Assembly: GCA_022414725.1 (NCBI GenBank)
Contig: CM039465.1
Coordinates: 23,311,049 to 23,375,048 of the forward strand
Reading direction: 5' to 3'
DNA length: 64,000 nt
Source: Microglena sp. YARC
Taxonomy: Eukaryota > Chlorophyta > Chlorophyceae > Chlamydomonadales > Chlamydomonadaceae
Shown: in pieces, positions 36,901-44,680 of the stretch
How the letters are laid out: each line of letters opens with the position of its first letter
Numbering within the stretch: the stretch's first letter is position 1
Notes under the pieces: model-generated
Databases searched by the model: none
Told to the model about the DNA's origin: nothing
What the model saw: only the letters and a program-made list of their open reading frames with translations
Translations under genes and position numbers: made by a program

Positions 36901-39900
36901 TGGCTCATGGAGCTGCCTGAAGCTGTTAGACAATTTGTTTTCTGCCTTTCTCCTGGTAGCCGAAAAGCAAAGCTATGCTCGGGTGTAGTGTTCTTGCTTG
37001 TGCCACCCCCTCCTGTAGTGGCAGCTACATAGCTCCATGTGAATCAGGCTTTTATTTATGGTGCTACTATTTATGCTTCTTTTTATGGTGCTACTATTTA
37101 TTTATGCTACTATTTATGGTGCTACCATTTATGGTGCTACTATTTATGGTGCAACTAGTTATGGTGCTACTATTTATGGTGCTACATGTGAACGAGGCTT
37201 TTATTTGTAGTGCTACATTGCGTACCTTTGTGTTTTGGGGTGCAACGTCAGAGCCTTACAGTGTTATTTTTGGGGGTCAAAAAAGCTGCTAGTAGCACCC
37301 CGAAGGCTACTAGCTGCGCCTCGGTGCTATGTAAAGACACTGGTCACCTTCCATACAATTAACCTGATGTGTACCCGCCCTACATTTTGCTGCAGTTGGA
37401 GGAAGCCGATTGCTTGAGGCACGTGTGCGAATGCAGCAGAAGTATTTGGACCAGGTAATTAATTCAATGCAGTGATATAAGACAAGACAAGAAAAGAAAA
37501 AGTATATGTTAGTCCAACCATCTAACTAACAAACCAGCCTGTCCCCCCCCCCACCCTCCCATCCATCCACCCTCTCTTCATATCTGCCCCCATGTCTTCC
37601 TTCTTTACTTCTTTTCTTTCCTCCTGTTCTTTCTACCTTTTCTCCTTTCCTCCTTTCCCTCTTTCTTCATTTCCCCCTTTTCTCTTTTTCTCCTTCCTCC
37701 CTCCCTCCCTCTCCCTTCCTTCCTCCTCCCCTCCCAATTCCCTCCCTCCCTCTCCCCCTCCTCCCCTCCCTCTCCCCCCCCCCCCTCCCCTCCCCTCCCT
37801 CTCCCTCTCCCTCTCCCCTCCCTCCCTCCCTCCCTCTCCACTCCATCCATCCATCCATCCATCCATCCATCCATCCATCCATCCCTTCTCTCCCTCCCCT
37901 CCCTCTCTCCCTCCCTCCCTCCCCCTCCCCCCCTCCCCTCCCTCTCCCTCCCTCCCTCCTCCCTCCTTCCCTCCTTCCGCCACCCTTCTTATGCACCATT
38001 GAGTTGTCTGACTATGTGTCTGTGGCCATCACCCTTGCAGTTCTATGACCTATATGAGGACTTCCACATTGTGAAGTTGCCACTTTTGGAAGAGGAGGTG
38101 CGTTTCTACCAGAGCTTATATTTTCGTTATTTGTGAGGAGCTTCTGGGCAGCTCTCTGAGCCAGCCACTATGCTAACCAAGTATTTCAGCAGTTCTGGAC
38201 ATCTGACTGTGTCAGCCTTAAGGTGCACCAGGTTGCGTTCGGTTTGGCGGAATAGGCAGGCAGTGGAGCTGCCTAGAAGCTCTCGCCCGTAGCCTAAAAC
38301 AAATGCTATGGTTTATTTGCGCTGGAAAAGGGGTATCAACACCACACAACTAAATCATGATAGTTTTGCCTTTTGTGTTGAATTGTGATAGTCACACACT
38401 GTTTATTTTGGGGGCTACTCGTAGCAACTTTCAAGGTTGCTCCCTTTCCCTGCCATTGGGCCAAACCCGTAGCTAGCTAGTGTGCCTGGAAGCTGACATA
38501 AAGGGCATTCAAATGCAGCTGAGAGCTTTGGGATTGGCCCAGTGGCTGGCTAATGGAGCTGACTAGAAGCTGCCATGCATAGCCCAAAACATAAACAGTA
38601 CTCTCTAATACCCCACCCCCAGGGCCACAACAAGGGGCGGCTCACAACCCAAACCCATGTGTGTGTTTTTACAGTCTAGCCGGTAAAGGCGTAACCAAAT
38701 AGGCTAAATAGACTTGCCTAACCTGAATATTGGGAAGGGATGAAAACAAAAGAAGCACTGGTGAACTGAACTCCAACAAATCGAAAACAAAGGGGACCCA
38801 GAGTTTGTGCTATGTAGATGATTTACCTCATATCAGAACCAAGTGATGCGCAGTGTCGAGTGTGTTGCATGTAAGGTATATGGTTTACACACCACCTGCC
38901 CATACTGGGACAACAGATGAATGATGTAGTCCACTGTTTCTTTGTTGAGCTACGTGTAGTAGCTTCCACTCAGCTCCATTAGCCAGCGACTAAGTTAAGC
39001 CCAAACATTACAGCTGCATTGGAATGCCTGTCATGCCTGCCTTCAGACCCTTTAGCCTATTTGGCTACCCCTAGACTGTAATAACATACACTGGGCAAAA
39101 ACTGCTATTTGCACCCCCAGAGCATCTAGGAACACCATGGTGCTACGTACAAGCGCTTGTTCCTTTTCTTACAAAACAAACTGGACACAAGTATGGGTGT
39201 TCCCTTTACCTATTTTATATGTTTGGGGTATCTGAGAAGCCCTCTGAACCACTCACTTGACTGGCAGTACAACGATGCATGCCCACTGACCCACTCAATT
39301 GACTGGCAGGACAATGATTCATGCCCACTCACCCACTCACTTGACTGGCAGTACAATCATGCATGCTGATCTGATATTTCTGTACCTTTGCTTTGTTGTA
39401 CAACTCACTTGTCAAGTGTAGAAAAATGATGTAACCATATTGACCAGTCTTATGTTCCAAATGCAGGTGCGAGGAACTGACGCCCTGAAGGTCTTCAGCC
39501 TCAACCTCATGAAAATATATGTTCCTCCACAGCCTCTTGCGGTAAGTACCAGGCGTTTATGTATGGTGCTACTTGCAGCACAAGTAGTACAAGTAGCACC
39601 TTGGTACTTTTGGGGTGCAATGTGTACTGTTTTGTGGTTGCTTTGGGGACAAAGAAGCTGCTAGTAGGGTACCCTAGTTCCCCTGTTCATCCATGCTGTC
39701 ATTTGTAAGATTTGTCAATTTTTAGTCCTCCACCTCTTTCTATAGATGACGTCTAAGTCGTCTGACTTGCTTTGGATCTCAGCAGTGTTTGTTTCGACCA
39801 CGCATTGACAGAACGTTGTTGTATGGTAACGAGTGAAGTTGGCTAGAACTGGTCAGAAACTAGGGGGACCTTGGGTAGCCCACCAGAGGGTTTCAGGGCT

Positions 39901-41873
39901 TTTCATTTCCTCTATATATAGCGATCGCTAGTTTTGTCCCCGTTTTGGCAAAATTGTCGCTCTAATTTTTTTCTAAAAATGTTTTATTAAATGACCCTAA
40001 AAAGCTATAAAAGCTATAAAAAGCACTCAAACGCTGTCCCTGGAGCAGGCTTAAAACCATACACCTGGAAAAATACCACTGTCAGATTTGAAAATAAGCC
40101 TTGGAGGTTTTATCAAGGGCCCCCCTTGTTCAACTGAAACAAAAAACTGTCTCTGCATGTGTACTGCTTCTGGACGTATTCAAGAAAAACAGGGATCTGC
40201 AAATGCATGGGTCCTTAAGTCCTTGTCCTGCAACACCTGCTCACCAGTTGGATTGGACTATTACGTGCTTTTTCTAGGTGTGGGGAGGTGGATGGAGAGG
40301 TGGAGTGGAATGATATGCTGGGTGGGTGTGCACGTGTGGTGTGTGTGTGCTAGCTTTGGGCTGCTCATTGTCTTCCAATTCCAATTCCTACCTTACCCAC
40401 AGAAAGCAGGGAGCATACCAAGTGGATGATACAGTTCTAAGACTTATCTATGTTACCAGTTGGGAACCACACCCAAAACATTTGCTGCATGCTGCAATAT
40501 TTCTTGTGGTGGCTACGTTTGGCAGCTTCCAGCCAGCTCCATTAGCCAGCCACTGGTTCAAGCCCAAAGCTTCTAGCTGCATTGGACTGCTCGTCGTGTC
40601 AGCTTCCAGATGCACTTGCTAGCTTTGTGTATTACCTAAGGACAGTGATATGGAGCTGCCTAGAAGCTGCTATGCATAGCCCAAGAAAGAAATAGTGGCA
40701 TGATGTATGCTCCCACCCTTACACAGTGTTCGTGGAACTTTTTTTATGGATTGGATTGTTACATGATTTTTCAGCCAACTCCGGGCTGCTCACTGCCTTC
40801 CAATGCCAAGTCTCCCCGTGCGATACCCACGGAAAACAGGGACCCAAGAGGCGGCAGCAGACCTGTGCGGACCATGGGGTCGCCCACTCGCCTCTGCTTG
40901 ACTGCTCGCAAGGAAATTGTGTGACTGTGGATAACTTAGGGTGTGTTTCCAGTGGGGGTTCGGTCACCGTTGAAGTTCCGCTGAAGTCCACGCTGGCACG
41001 AAGTGTTTCCAGTGGGGTTCCGCTGACATTTTGCTATGTCCCGCTGAAGTCCACGCTGGCTTTTTTGACCGCTGAAGGCCGACGTGGACTTCAGCGGATC
41101 CTACGTGGACTTCAGCGGAAAGCAAAACTTCAGCGGGAGCCCTGACCCTCCCGCTGAATTTTTTCAATTCCGCTGAAGTCCACGTAGGATCCGCTGAAGT
41201 CCAGCCCGGCGAGCACCGGCGAGCACCGGCGAGCACCAAGTATTCTCTCCAGGATTCTCTCGATGAGGTTTGAGGCTTTCAGAACATGGACAATTTGACG
41301 TCCGCGAGAAACCAGCCCCTGCCCCACTGGAAACACACCCTTGAGGATGGTCGGTGAAGGGTAAATACATAAATGTTAAATCTTGTGACGAGGCGTGAGG
41401 TCGAGGGGGCCAGCCCGTTCGCTTGCGCTGGGGCCAACCACAAAAAAAGTATTGGCTAATCAGTGTCATCCGCAAATATACAGTTATGGGTTGGACAAAC
41501 TAAGTGTTATATAGCTACAGAAACCCTCAAAGACCTGAACCACCAACCTGGTCAAGATTTTCAATATACTGTTTACTTCCCCCTTGCCCTTTATGTTGCA
41601 GCTATAACTTGAACTTGGTTACATGGCTCCAGCTGCTTGCCGCCTTCGGCAGTAACATAATCAAATCAAATCAAAGCACTAGTATCAGAATATATTTGAT
41701 CCAATCTCTCCGTACATATGCTGCTTACGAATGGCGCTGCTGAGCTTGTTGATGAGGTGGCCTCTCTCAGGTGTATGCATGTGTGGGTGGGTGGGTGGGT
41801 GGGGTGGGGGGTCTAGAAGCTGGGTGGAAGTAAGCCCCGCACCACCACCACCGCACCACCTCTTATACCCCCC

Positions 41874-41904
<31 letters not shown>

Positions 41905-42052
41905 ACACCACCACCACCCTACAGCACCCACCCGCCCATCCTTTCCCATTGTGCTGCAGCTTGAGAATGGCGCTGCTGAGCTTGTTGAAGAGGTGGCCTC
42001 TCTCAGGCGCAAAGTGGCGGAGCTCGAGGCCAAGCTGGCTGAGAAGGCATGA
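21920..42052 (+). CDS. GET3: GET3/ASNA1 ATPase for tail-anchored proteins, 8 exons
   Basis: Exons: 21920-22180, 23874-24098, 25337-25573, 26461-26527, 37396-37454, 38041-38097, 39467-39541 and 41960-42052. All are GT-AG and in phase, giving 357 residues, normal for GET3. The protein is a homodimeric cytosolic ATPase that carries tail-anchored membrane proteins to the ER receptor. Visible motifs: deviant Walker [10 protein letters not shown] (27-35), switch I STDPAHN with the catalytic Asp (about 58), and switch II DTAPTGH (about 143-149). [14 protein letters not shown] follows, then a C-terminal charged helix ([20 protein letters not shown]) likely to be a coiled coil. The zinc-binding CxxC of fungal and animal GET3 is absent (the segment reads [18 protein letters not shown]), as in plant cytosolic GET3a. 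No transit peptide is seen. Intron 4 is 10.9 kb because of the satellite. Exons 2 and 8 have partial duplicates nearby. Confidence 0.93.
23052..23945 (+). repeat. Segmental duplication carrying a possible 66-nt cassette exon of GET3
   Basis: A block with GTCACTG..CCATGCACCACACACAC, TAATGCACACCAG and the exon 2 start occurs twice (23052-23641 and 23655-23945). The first copy has CAG then GAAGTTGGCCC at 23574 and ends CATTCCTT followed by GTGAGC, giving an open exon 23574-23639. It is 66 nt, phase 0 at both ends, and encodes [20 protein letters not shown] and two more residues, parallel to the true exon 2 start. Between the copies lies a CACTCC/CACACC simple repeat (23215-23550). Confidence 0.75.
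24028..24610 (+). repeat. Tandem copies of the GET3 exon 2 end plus donor (136-bp period)
   Basis: The end of exon 2 (from about ACAGCTGCATTGT) with its donor and the first 60 bp of intron 2 repeats four times. Donors lie at 24099, 24235, 24371 and 24507, exactly 136 bp apart; a fifth copy is cut off at about 24608. Copies 2 to 4 read [19 protein letters not shown] without stops. GATACAG of the real exon has become GATGCAG in copies 2 and 3, creating a strong acceptor-like TGCAG inside the copy. The third donor is weakened (GAAAGTGCG). Confidence 0.88.
24648..24847. mobile_element. Foldback MITE, family A, copy 5
   Basis: Ends TGTTTCTCTTGGGGACTGCG and CTTAGCCCCCAAAAGAAACA; the interior matches family A. 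It lies in GET3 intron 2 and directly follows the 136-bp array. Confidence 0.72.
24880..25090 (+). mobile_element. tRNA-derived SINE, copy 2
   Basis: A-box-like TGGCTCGATGG and B-box-like GGTTCAAATTCC form the head. The body contains GTCGCTGTCAACCGCCATGG and the tail CGCCAGGCGTTATCATTACT then a T run. The target duplication is not clear, so the left edge is approximate. It is in GET3 intron 2. Confidence 0.8.
25132..25318 (+). mobile_element. hAT-like MITE, family C, copy 1
   Basis: Starts CAGTTTATTGAAGGTGCTAC; has the family core CTAGTAGCACCCCGAAGGCT; ends CACCCTG only 18 bases before the GET3 exon 3 acceptor. No clear TSD. Confidence 0.7.
25890..26200. repeat. GT-rich simple sequence early in GET3 intron 3
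   Basis: TGTGTG and related words dominate the first part of the intron after the donor at 25574. No conserved reading frame is seen. Confidence 0.75.
26207..26369 (-). mobile_element. hAT-like MITE, TAGGG-type, related to 43329-43496
   Basis: Begins AGGGAACGGCTATATGATG and ends GATATGTCGGTCCCTA; the interior (ACTAGGCTAAAGTTACCATT, ATATCATATGATGCAATTTG) is the inverse of the 43329 element. Exact ends and TSD are uncertain here. Confidence 0.65.
26682..26873 (+). mobile_element. hAT-like MITE, family C, copy 2
   Basis: A 192-bp element from TCAGGCTTTTATTGAAGGTG to AAAAATAATCCT, flanked by 8-mers GGTATGGT (26674-26681) and GGTATGGC (26874-26881). The core GCTCCCCGAAGGCTACTTGG and CTACGTAAAGACACTGG are family hallmarks. 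Confidence 0.85.
26912..27113. mobile_element. Mutator-like foldback MITE, family A, copy 6
   Basis: A 202-bp element with a perfect 9-bp target duplication GCTGTCATA (26903-26911 and 27114-27122). Ends AGTGTTTCTTTTGGGGGCTA and GCCCGGAAAAGAAACAGTT. It is the cleanest copy of the family. Confidence 0.9.
27195..36478 (+). repeat. 51-bp satellite array, about 9.3 kb, in GET3 intron 4
   Basis: About 180 head-to-tail copies of a 51-bp unit containing GGTCTGGTATGTGAGATGTG, ATATGATACAGTCTAGGGCT and AGCCAAGGGGA. Outer parts (27200-27600, 32400-36400) are nearly identical unit to unit. The middle (about 27600-32350, worst at 29850-31800) is full of single-base indels and broken units. Because 51 is divisible by three, long frames open on both strands (for example [17 protein letters not shown] repeated), but no unit has a start, domain or constraint. 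Each unit has GGTATGTGAG, a good match to a 5' splice site. Confidence 0.97.
36590..36970. mobile_element. Foldback MITEs: family A copy 7 and a truncated B copy, side by side
   Basis: Family A at about 36590-36786 (CTTTGGGGGGCTACTCACAG to GCGTAGCCCAAAAAAGAAAC). Immediately after, at 36790-36975, is a diverged B-type sequence with CAGCTTTCCAATTATGTTGA and GTAGCCGAAAAGCAAAGC but no clear left end. Confidence 0.65.
37045..37366 (+). mobile_element. hAT-like MITE, family C, copy 3, with internal expansion
   Basis: It starts CAGGCTTTTATTTATGGTGC and ends ACAATTAACCTG, flanked by ATGTGAAT and ATGTGTAC (six of eight match). About 130 bp longer than relatives because ATTTATGGTGCTACT repeats about seven times. 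Its right end is 29 bases from the GET3 exon 5 acceptor. Confidence 0.78.
37540..37985 (+). repeat. Pyrimidine-rich tract in GET3 intron 5
   Basis: Over 400 bp of CT-rich sequence, including a CCAT array (37841-37882) and CTCCC runs, ends about 55 bases before the exon 6 acceptor at 38040. It acts as an outsized pyrimidine tract. Confidence 0.9.
38123..38310. mobile_element. Foldback MITE, subfamily B, copy 3
   Basis: AGGAGCTTCTGGGCAGCTC at left, GGAGCTGCCTAGAAGCTCTC then GTAGCCTAAAAC at right, with the B interior (AGCAGTTCTGGACATCTGAC). It lies in GET3 intron 6. Confidence 0.68.
38398..38600. mobile_element. Foldback MITE, family A, copy 8
   Basis: ACTGTTTATTTTGGGGGCTA at left and TAGCCCAAAACATAAACAGT at right; the interior matches family A in the orientation of the 15666 copy. 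No TSD is clear. Confidence 0.72.
38936..39182. mobile_element. Chain of truncated repeats (A, G and C families)
   Basis: A left half of a family A MITE (38936-39045) runs directly into the GCCTATTTGGCTACCCC family (39044-39092) and then a right part of family C (CTACGTACAAGCGCTTGTTC). The joins suggest deletion or template switching. Confidence 0.6.
39230..39365. repeat. Three tandem copies of a 50-bp unit in GET3 intron 6
   Basis: CTCACTTGACTGGCAGTACA with CATGCCCACT repeats three times at about 50-bp spacing (near 39250, 39293, 39337). Non-coding. Confidence 0.75.
39549..39670 (+). mobile_element. hAT-like MITE, family C, copy 5, 3'-truncated, at a donor
   Basis: The element begins CCAGGCGTTTATG seven bases after the GET3 exon 7 donor (GCG then GTAAGTA). 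The right end is lost after GCTGCTAGTAG. It parallels 46443-46614, which also starts at the edge of a donor. Confidence 0.7.
39893..40092 (-). mobile_element. Non-autonomous element, family H, copy 2 (inverted)
   Basis: GCGATCGCTAGTTTTGTCCC and GCTGTCCCTGGAGCAGG are the reverse of the 43523 copy. It is in GET3 intron 7. Confidence 0.65.
40248..40870 (+). repeat. Two family E repeats around foldback MITE A copy 9
   Basis: Family E at 40248-40450 and 40741-40870 (GGATTGGATTGTTACATG, GGGCTGCTCACTG) surrounds a family A MITE at about 40497-40696, whose ends read TTTCTTGTGGTGGCTACG and GCATAGCCCAAGAAAGAAA. Confidence 0.65.
40938..41341. mobile_element. Foldback element with 20-bp perfect terminal inverted repeats
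   Basis: The ends are AGGGTGTGTTTCCAGTGGGG (40938-40957) and its exact reverse complement (41322-41341). The 404-bp interior is built from direct and inverted copies of CCGCTGAAGTCCACG (for example near 41041, 41085, 41105, 41168, 41190) and a GGCGAGCACC triplet repeat. It would fold into a strong hairpin. No target duplication is obvious; superfamily unassigned. In GET3 intron 7. Confidence 0.82.
41380..41445 (+). repeat. Family F repeat
   Basis: TGAGGTCGAGGGGGCCAGCC and GGGGCCAACCACAAA; the TAAA leader is short here. Confidence 0.6.
41729..41770 (+). pseudogene. Copy of the first half of GET3 exon 8
   Basis: GAATGGCGCTGCTGAGCTTG, TTGATGAGGTGGCCTCTCTC then AG repeats bases 41965-42006 of exon 8 with one change (GAAGAG to GATGAG). 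GTGTATGC follows where the real exon continues, so the copy looks like an exon ending at a donor. Its upstream acceptor is not conserved. Confidence 0.85.
41772..41915 (+). repeat. G-rich to C-rich switch in GET3 intron 7
   Basis: GTGGGTGGGTGGGTGGGG at 41782-41812 gives way to CCACCACCACCGCACC and a long poly-C/CA run (41869-41908) before the exon 8 acceptor at 41959. The two halves are complementary. Confidence 0.85.
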
Positions 42053-43328
42053 GGCCATTGCAGTGCTTGTTTAGTTGTTGTACTGCTGCATCAGGGTAGC
42101 CTGAAGTCTATAAATGTTGCCTTTCATTGCCGAGCTCAAGGATGGCAGGGCATCTGGAGCCTATGCATACTGCGATTCACACTTTTGGGGGGGTGCACCA
42201 CGGCTGCAAATAAATAAAGAAATAGTACGCCTTATTACAAGGCGAAAGGTTGAGGAGGCCAGCCCGTTTTCTTGCTTGAGGGGGCCAGCCCATTTGTTTG
42301 CTTCAGAGGATCAACCACTAATATGTGGGATGCAAACATAGGACCATGGCTGTATTTGGTCCCTCACTACTTGCATAGCTCCAGTATCATTTTGTCATTA
42401 CCTACTGTATTTAATTAATGGGTGGATTGAATGTGGGTTCTACACAAGACGTGCTTTTAGCCTTTGACCACAGACCCGCCACATATAGACTGAATCAATT
42501 CGGCACCTGCAGCACTACTGTATATCTTTTGCTTTGCAGTGCCAGGATGGTCGTGTTCCAATATGAGCAGTGATTATCTTGCTTACTGTGTGTTTTGCAG
42601 GTAGGGATGCCAGGTAACTGTATGTAAACCAGCTGCCGCCATGCTAGCAGGGTTGTTCACAACGTTACGTTTCACGTCTCAAACGCAGATTTTGGAGGGT
42701 CTGTTACGTTGCCAACGTAGATTTGGCCCATGGGACGTAGTTTTTGAAGGACCCTTGAACAACCCCGCCCTCTACCCTCGTACCCCCATTTACGATTACA
42801 TGGTCTATCACTATACCTGTAGGTGCTGCGGACGGATGGTTTAGTCAACGGTACCGAGCATTGGCAGCATCTTGGTGCGTGTGCACTTATAGTCTCATAT
42901 TCAAAAAAAAGGAAGATTACATGGGTCTTCGGTTCTACAGACCTTCCGCCGTCTAACCCTCTGCAGAATACGCACGAGTCCTAATGCAAGAAAGTGTCAT
43001 TTGGGCTCGATGCAGAATATGGCTCGTGGACCTCGGATTGGATCGGATTGGACCATGTTTTGGGCGGAGCCCCCCCTTTTGAAGGGCGGGAGCCCCCAGG
43101 GTTACCCTGCTGTCCGTTTGTGGCACTGCCTCCCGAGGCATATATTATTATATTATTAGGAACACCTGGTCATAGAAACCGAAAGCAAGAACCATATGAA
43201 TCGGATTAGACAGTTAAACGACTTGTCCAAGAGTTTGTTTACCTAGGGATGGGGTACGATATCGATACTGGTTATGTAAGAAAACGCCCAGCCTCAGTAT
43301 AGCATCAATATCACATCTCAGTAGTAGT

Positions 43329-43496
43329 TAGGGATCGGCATATCATATAATGTTGACCAATGGTGAGTATGATATCATATATTCATTTGATATCATACAA
43401 ATTGCAGCATATGATATTGTATATAAATGGTAACTTTGGCCTAGTCAGAATGCCGGCATCATATGATATAAAATGATGCCATGTTGCCATTCCCTA
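43329..43496 (+). mobile_element. hAT-like MITE, TAGGG-type
   Basis: A 168-bp AT-rich element from TAGGGATCGGCATATCAT to GTTGCCATTCCCTA, flanked by GTAGTAGT and GTAGTATT (seven of eight match). The inverse relative is at 26207-26369. Confidence 0.82.
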
Positions 43497-43522
43497 GTAG
43501 TATTACATATGGCAGGTGCAGG

Positions 43523-43763
43523 GCAGTTTTTTTTTCAAATCTGTACGTGGGGTTTTTCTAGCTTAATGGTTTTAGGCATTCTCCAAGGACAGCGTTGTAG
43601 TGTTTTTTATAGCTTTTCTACCTTTAAGGAGCTTGTAGGGGCCATGTAGGGCAAAAAGCATACACTTTGTTTTGTTCCTGGTTTTGTTCTTTTTTTTTTG
43701 CGAGAATGTCGCAAAAACGGGGTCAAAACTAGCGATCGCTAAAAATAGCGGAAACAGATCCCT
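43523..43763 (+). mobile_element. Non-autonomous element, family H, copy 3, with TSD
   Basis: A 241-bp element starting GCAGTTTTTTTTT and ending AACAGATCCCT, flanked by a perfect 8-bp duplication GGTGCAGG (43515-43522, 43764-43771). It defines the family ends. Confidence 0.82.
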
Positions 43764-43960
43764 GGTGCAGGCGCCACGCTGTCGCCAGCAAATAAACACG
43801 CTGTCGCCTGCAAACTACTGAGCTGTCGCCTGCGCATCTATCTTCTAATCCGATTTGGCGTACTGCTTTCATCTGATCTTCCCGCCGACTAGGCATTGTG
43901 ATTTTTTCTGTCTTTCCGTATAGCAGATATCACGGCAACAGCTCCTCGATTGTACGCGCT

Positions 43961-44142
43961 ATGTCGTCCCCGAAGATCAGTGCATTGCATGGTGTGGTAG
44001 CCATTCAATTGGGGCTTCCCAAAAGCGACGTATGTGCACCAAGATATTTGCCCACGCCTGATCTGAAAGTGAAGATTGGATCCTTTGAGTGCAAGACGCT
44101 GGGCGGAAACGAGTGTGTGTGTGTGTTTGTGTGGAGGAGGAG

Positions 44143-44179
<37 letters not shown>

Positions 44180-44605
44180 AGAGCTGTTGAGCGGGCTACT
44201 CCTTCCGCTGTTCTTGTAATGCTTCGTCTGCCTCACCTTCGTCCTGGGTGGCGTGACGATGGACCTTTTCTGATTGGCCGTGACTCTCACCCTCGCCCTC
44301 GTCGGAAACCTGGTCACAATATTGATGTGAAACTCGTTTGGCTATCCCGAGAAAACAATCGCAAGCTGAATTTATTTGCAGTTGAAATCGAGATGTCAAA
44401 AAAGCCACTAAGATCAGAAAATAAAAGCAGTACTCCGAGGACGCAGCCTAACCAACTGGGCAACTGTTGTACTGCCTCGTTCGAATCCCTTCACCATTTC
44501 AAACCCGTTCCTCTGGAATGTGTCCGACCTCGTCCGACTTCGTCACTGGTTGGCCGAGAGACGCAAGCGAGCTCCCGAATGCGAGAGCTGGGATTAAAAT
44601 TATAA
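43961..44605 (+). CDS. Unrecognised open frame upstream of the kinase
   Basis: The frame runs from ATG (MSSPKISALHGVVAIQLG) through a GTGTGT stretch and a poly-G run of about 30 bases (44149-44178) to a stop 75 bases before the kinase start. I recognise no domain. The frame depends on the exact length of the poly-G run, which is unreliable. It may simply be kinase 5' flank or untranslated region. Confidence 0.2.
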
Positions 44606-44680
44606 TTGTCATCCGAGATCAGAGAGCTGGCTATAGCTTCTGAATAATCTGAAGCTACGGAGTGGTAGCCCGCGCTTGTC

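Larger units (their letters stand above)
42053..43900. other. Intergenic DNA between GET3 and the kinase
   Basis: GET3 3' flank. A TGTAA motif at 42623 is a possible polyadenylation signal, 570 bp after the stop. A family F repeat lies at 42208-42316 and a 43065-43230 segment resembles family E. I see no gene. Two MITEs are listed separately. Confidence 0.5.

Noticed and set aside
37592..38002. Serine/proline frame and reverse Gly/Glu/Arg frame
   Set aside because: Encoded by CT-rich simple sequence that serves as the pyrimidine tract before GET3 exon 6.
44430..44485. tRNA-like GTTCGAATCCC (B box) upstream of the kinase
   Set aside because: No matching A box at the right spacing or cloverleaf; probably chance or a decayed SINE.
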